From NCBI RefSeq assembly GCF_019351405.1, contig NZ_JAHWZX010000002.1, positions 1-64,000 on the forward strand: DNA of 64,000 nucleotides. The letters run 5' to 3'. The position numbers and the translations under genes were made by a program. Shown here one piece after another: positions 62,585 through 64,000 of the stretch. The number at the start of each line of letters is the position of its first letter. The stretch's first letter is position 1. Source of the DNA: Stakelama flava. GTDB lineage: Bacteria; Pseudomonadota; Alphaproteobacteria; Sphingomonadales; Sphingomonadaceae. Under the pieces are notes generated by a model that worked only from the letters and a program-made list of their open reading frames with translations, was not told where the DNA came from and did no database searches.

Positions 62585-62987
62585 GGAGGACAGATAGGGT
62601 GCGGCCCCCGCCCGCGGCAAGCAATCGCTTTTGCAGCCACGCGAAGAAAGGCTACGCTCCGACCGGCCTTCCCCCTGCCGACCATGCTGATACCGGCCGC
62701 CGATACCGGGCGAAGGGCGCGAAATTGGCCGCCCTTCGAATCCCGTCCCCTGTCATCGATGGCCGAATTGCAGGCGCGCCGAAAGCGGGCGCGATAACCA
62801 CGTCGGCCCGTTCCTGCGATGCAATCAGCATCGGTTCGCCCCGCGATCCGCTCAAATCAGCCGGACAACCATCGCGGGAAACGGGATGTTCATGCCCGCG
62901 AAAGGTGGAAAATGCCGGATCGCGGCAGCCGAGCGAAACGATGCGATCCCGCAGGCCCGGCAGATCAATTTTTAAAGGAGTCGCGCA
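62585..62987. other. 403-base gap between cysK and the OmpA-family gene
   Basis: No convincing gene. Open frames run across on both strands but lack family features or ribosome sites. A 6-bp hairpin CGATGC/GCATCG lies at 62817-62833. The region must contain promoters for two divergent genes; none could be defined. GGAG before 62988 is the ribosome site of the OmpA-family gene. Confidence 0.3.
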
Positions 62988-63890
62988 ATGAGTGTCATTT
63001 CCAAACACCCAACAGCTCTCTTGGCGCTTGCCATGCTTGCCGCCCCGGCAGCACCCGGCTTCGCCCAGGAACTGCCGCAGCCCCCCGAAACCGATAGTCC
63101 CATGACCGTATATGGCGAGCATCCTCCCGAAGCGGTCGAGATGACCGAAGGACCCGAGATAGAGGGCATCATTTCCGCGCGTAACGGCGACACAATACAG
63201 GTCACAACCGCCAAGGGCACCAACGCGACCATCGCCATCCAGGACGACACCCAGATCAGGGCCAGGGGCGGTTTTCTGGGTCTTGGCCGCAGCACGGTTG
63301 CCGCTAATGCGCTGCTCAACGGCCTGCCTGTCAGCGTCGAGACGCTGCAATCGGGCAATACCCTGGTGGCGAGCAAGATCGCCCTGAAGAGCAAGGATCT
63401 CAAGACCGCGTCGATGATCCGCAACGGCACGGAACAGCGTTTCGGCGAACAGGGCGCGGCCATCGCCCAGAATACTGCGGATACGAAAGCGCTACGCGGC
63501 CATGTCGGCGATATCGACCAGTATAATGTCAAAAGCACGACGAACGTGAATTTCGATACCGGCAAGGCTACTCTGTCCGCCGAGGCGAAGGACGCCCTGT
63601 GCGCCACCGCCACCAATGCCGAGGCAATGGACAATGCCTTGCTGCTGGTCGTGGGCTATACCGATTCGACGGGCAGTCAGGAATTCAACCAGCGGCTTAG
63701 CGAAAAGCGGGCCGGCAAGGTCGTCAACTATCTTCAGCAGGCCTGCGGTTGGAAACCCTATCGCATGCTGACCCCCACCGGGATGTCCGAAGCGGACCCG
63801 GCAGCGAGCAATGATACCGCCTCTGGCAAGGCGCAGAACCGCCGTGTCGCGGTGAATATCCTGGTGAGCAAGGGCATCGACGAATTGTAA
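62988..63890 (+). CDS. OmpA-family outer-membrane-associated protein
   Basis: The 300-residue protein has a signal peptide (about 1-26, cleavage near GFAQ), an N-terminal beta-rich domain (about 55-130, IEGIISARNGDTIQVTTAKGTNATIAI in segments) resembling DUF5666-like OB folds, a short helix, and a C-terminal OmpA peptidoglycan-binding domain (about 180-298) with VNFDTGKATLSAEAK, VVGYTDSTGSQEFNQRLSEKRAGKVVNYL (in segments) and NRRVAVNILV. GGAG lies 10 bases upstream. Likely tethers the envelope to the wall; the N-terminal domain's role is unknown. Confidence 0.9.
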   Translation: MSVISKHPTALLALAMLAAPAAPGFAQELPQPPETDSPMTVYGEHPPEAVEMTEGPEIEGIISARNGDTIQVTTAKGTNATIAIQDDTQIRARGGFLGLGRSTVAANALLNGLPVSVETLQSGNTLVASKIALKSKDLKTASMIRNGTEQRFGEQGAAIAQNTADTKALRGHVGDIDQYNVKSTTNVNFDTGKATLSAEAKDALCATATNAEAMDNALLLVVGYTDSTGSQEFNQRLSEKRAGKVVNYLQQACGWKPYRMLTPTGMSEADPAASNDTASGKAQNRRVAVNILVSKGIDEL

Positions 63891-63896
63891 GGTGCG

Positions 63897-63922
63897 CGGG
63901 GTGGGGTTTCCCACCCCGGTTT
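63897..63922 (+). terminator. Hairpin terminator behind the OmpA-family gene
   Basis: A perfect 9-bp stem CGGGGTGGG/CCCACCCCG with a GTTT loop ends with GTTT on the plus strand. It lies 7 bases after the stop and faces a minus-strand gene end, so it may stop transcription from both sides; the T run is short. Confidence 0.65.
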
Positions 63923-63947
63923 CTCGGCATGTACGCGGCGCGCTGGC

Positions 63948-64000
63948 TTACGCGCCGGCGAGTTTCCACGCGCCAAGCATCAGGCGGCGATAGAACAAAT
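63948..64000 (-). CDS. C-terminal end of an unidentified protein (partial)
   Basis: On the minus strand a frame enters from the right edge and ends with TAA at 63948-63950, giving about 17 residues that end FYRRLMLGAWKLAGA. It is convergent with the OmpA-family gene, with a hairpin between them. Too short to assign. Confidence 0.35.
   Translation of the reverse strand, partial: LFYRRLMLGAWKLAGA

Noticed and set aside
1..64000. CRISPR array, insertion sequence, prophage or integrated plasmid
   Set aside because: No regularly spaced repeats, transposase, integrase or phage structural motifs were seen on either strand; the only module with an inserted look is at 33008-34246.

Overview
The window is a gene-dense, GC-rich alphaproteobacterial chromosome segment, almost certainly from Sphingomonadaceae (Sphingomonas/Sphingopyxis type). 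Evidence: the conserved run dnaA-rpsT-mutM-ubiE-ubiB-coaBC-dut, an FtsZ with a long acidic linker, a complete PhyR/NepR/EcfG general stress response locus, the argS-SPOR-nagZ-scpA-scpB-tatABC chain, and an interspersed repeat typical of this family. No rRNA, complete tRNA, insertion sequence, prophage or CRISPR array is visible.

Layout. 1-3272: end of an unidentified gene, then dnaA, rpsT and mutM, all on the minus strand. 3361-10688: plus-strand operon-like series of ubiE, ubiB, a polytopic membrane protein, coaBC, a lipoprotein with an alpha/beta-hydrolase look, dut, a small secreted protein, a MoeB/ThiF-like adenylyltransferase and a DsrE-like protein; most neighbours overlap by 1-24 bases. 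10783-14711: a VanZ-like protein, wecB, wecC (UDP-ManNAcA synthesis) and a protein-phosphatase-like metallophosphoesterase. 14722-22803: an M48-PDZ protease, two paralogous tiny membrane proteins ending in the same acidic tail, FKBP, rpsU, GtrA, xthA, erpA-like, an M23 peptidase, a DUF455 protein and bcp. 22805-25495: glnE.

25523-30024 is the general stress response locus: a second NepR-like protein, ecfG, a 47-residue membrane protein, phyR, nepR, a HisKA_2 histidine kinase with a decayed ATPase domain, then a perfect EcfG-type promoter driving what looks like a small RNA with two poly-C loops, and an entericidin. This is the most interesting part of the window.

30073-41812: tatCBA, scpBA, then a two-gene XRE-regulator/membrane-protein module interrupting the usual scpA-nagZ neighbourhood, then nagZ, a SPOR protein, argS, a RarD-like permease, dgt and a TPR-SPOR protein. 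41929-60851: a complete dcw cell-wall and division cluster on the minus strand (mraZ, rsmH, ftsL, ftsI, murE, murF, mraY, murD, ftsW, murG, murC, a 64-residue unknown, murB, ddl, ftsQ, ftsA, ftsZ). Most neighbours overlap by 1-13 bases, and ftsA and ftsZ follow after short gaps. 61189-64000: a small membrane protein, cysK, an OmpA-family protein and the edge of a further gene.

Functionally the segment combines replication initiation, ubiquinone, CoA and dUTP metabolism, peptidoglycan synthesis and division, chromosome condensation, Tat export and the master stress regulon. Start codons were chosen from overlaps, Shine-Dalgarno-like sequences and family alignment from memory; no database search was possible.
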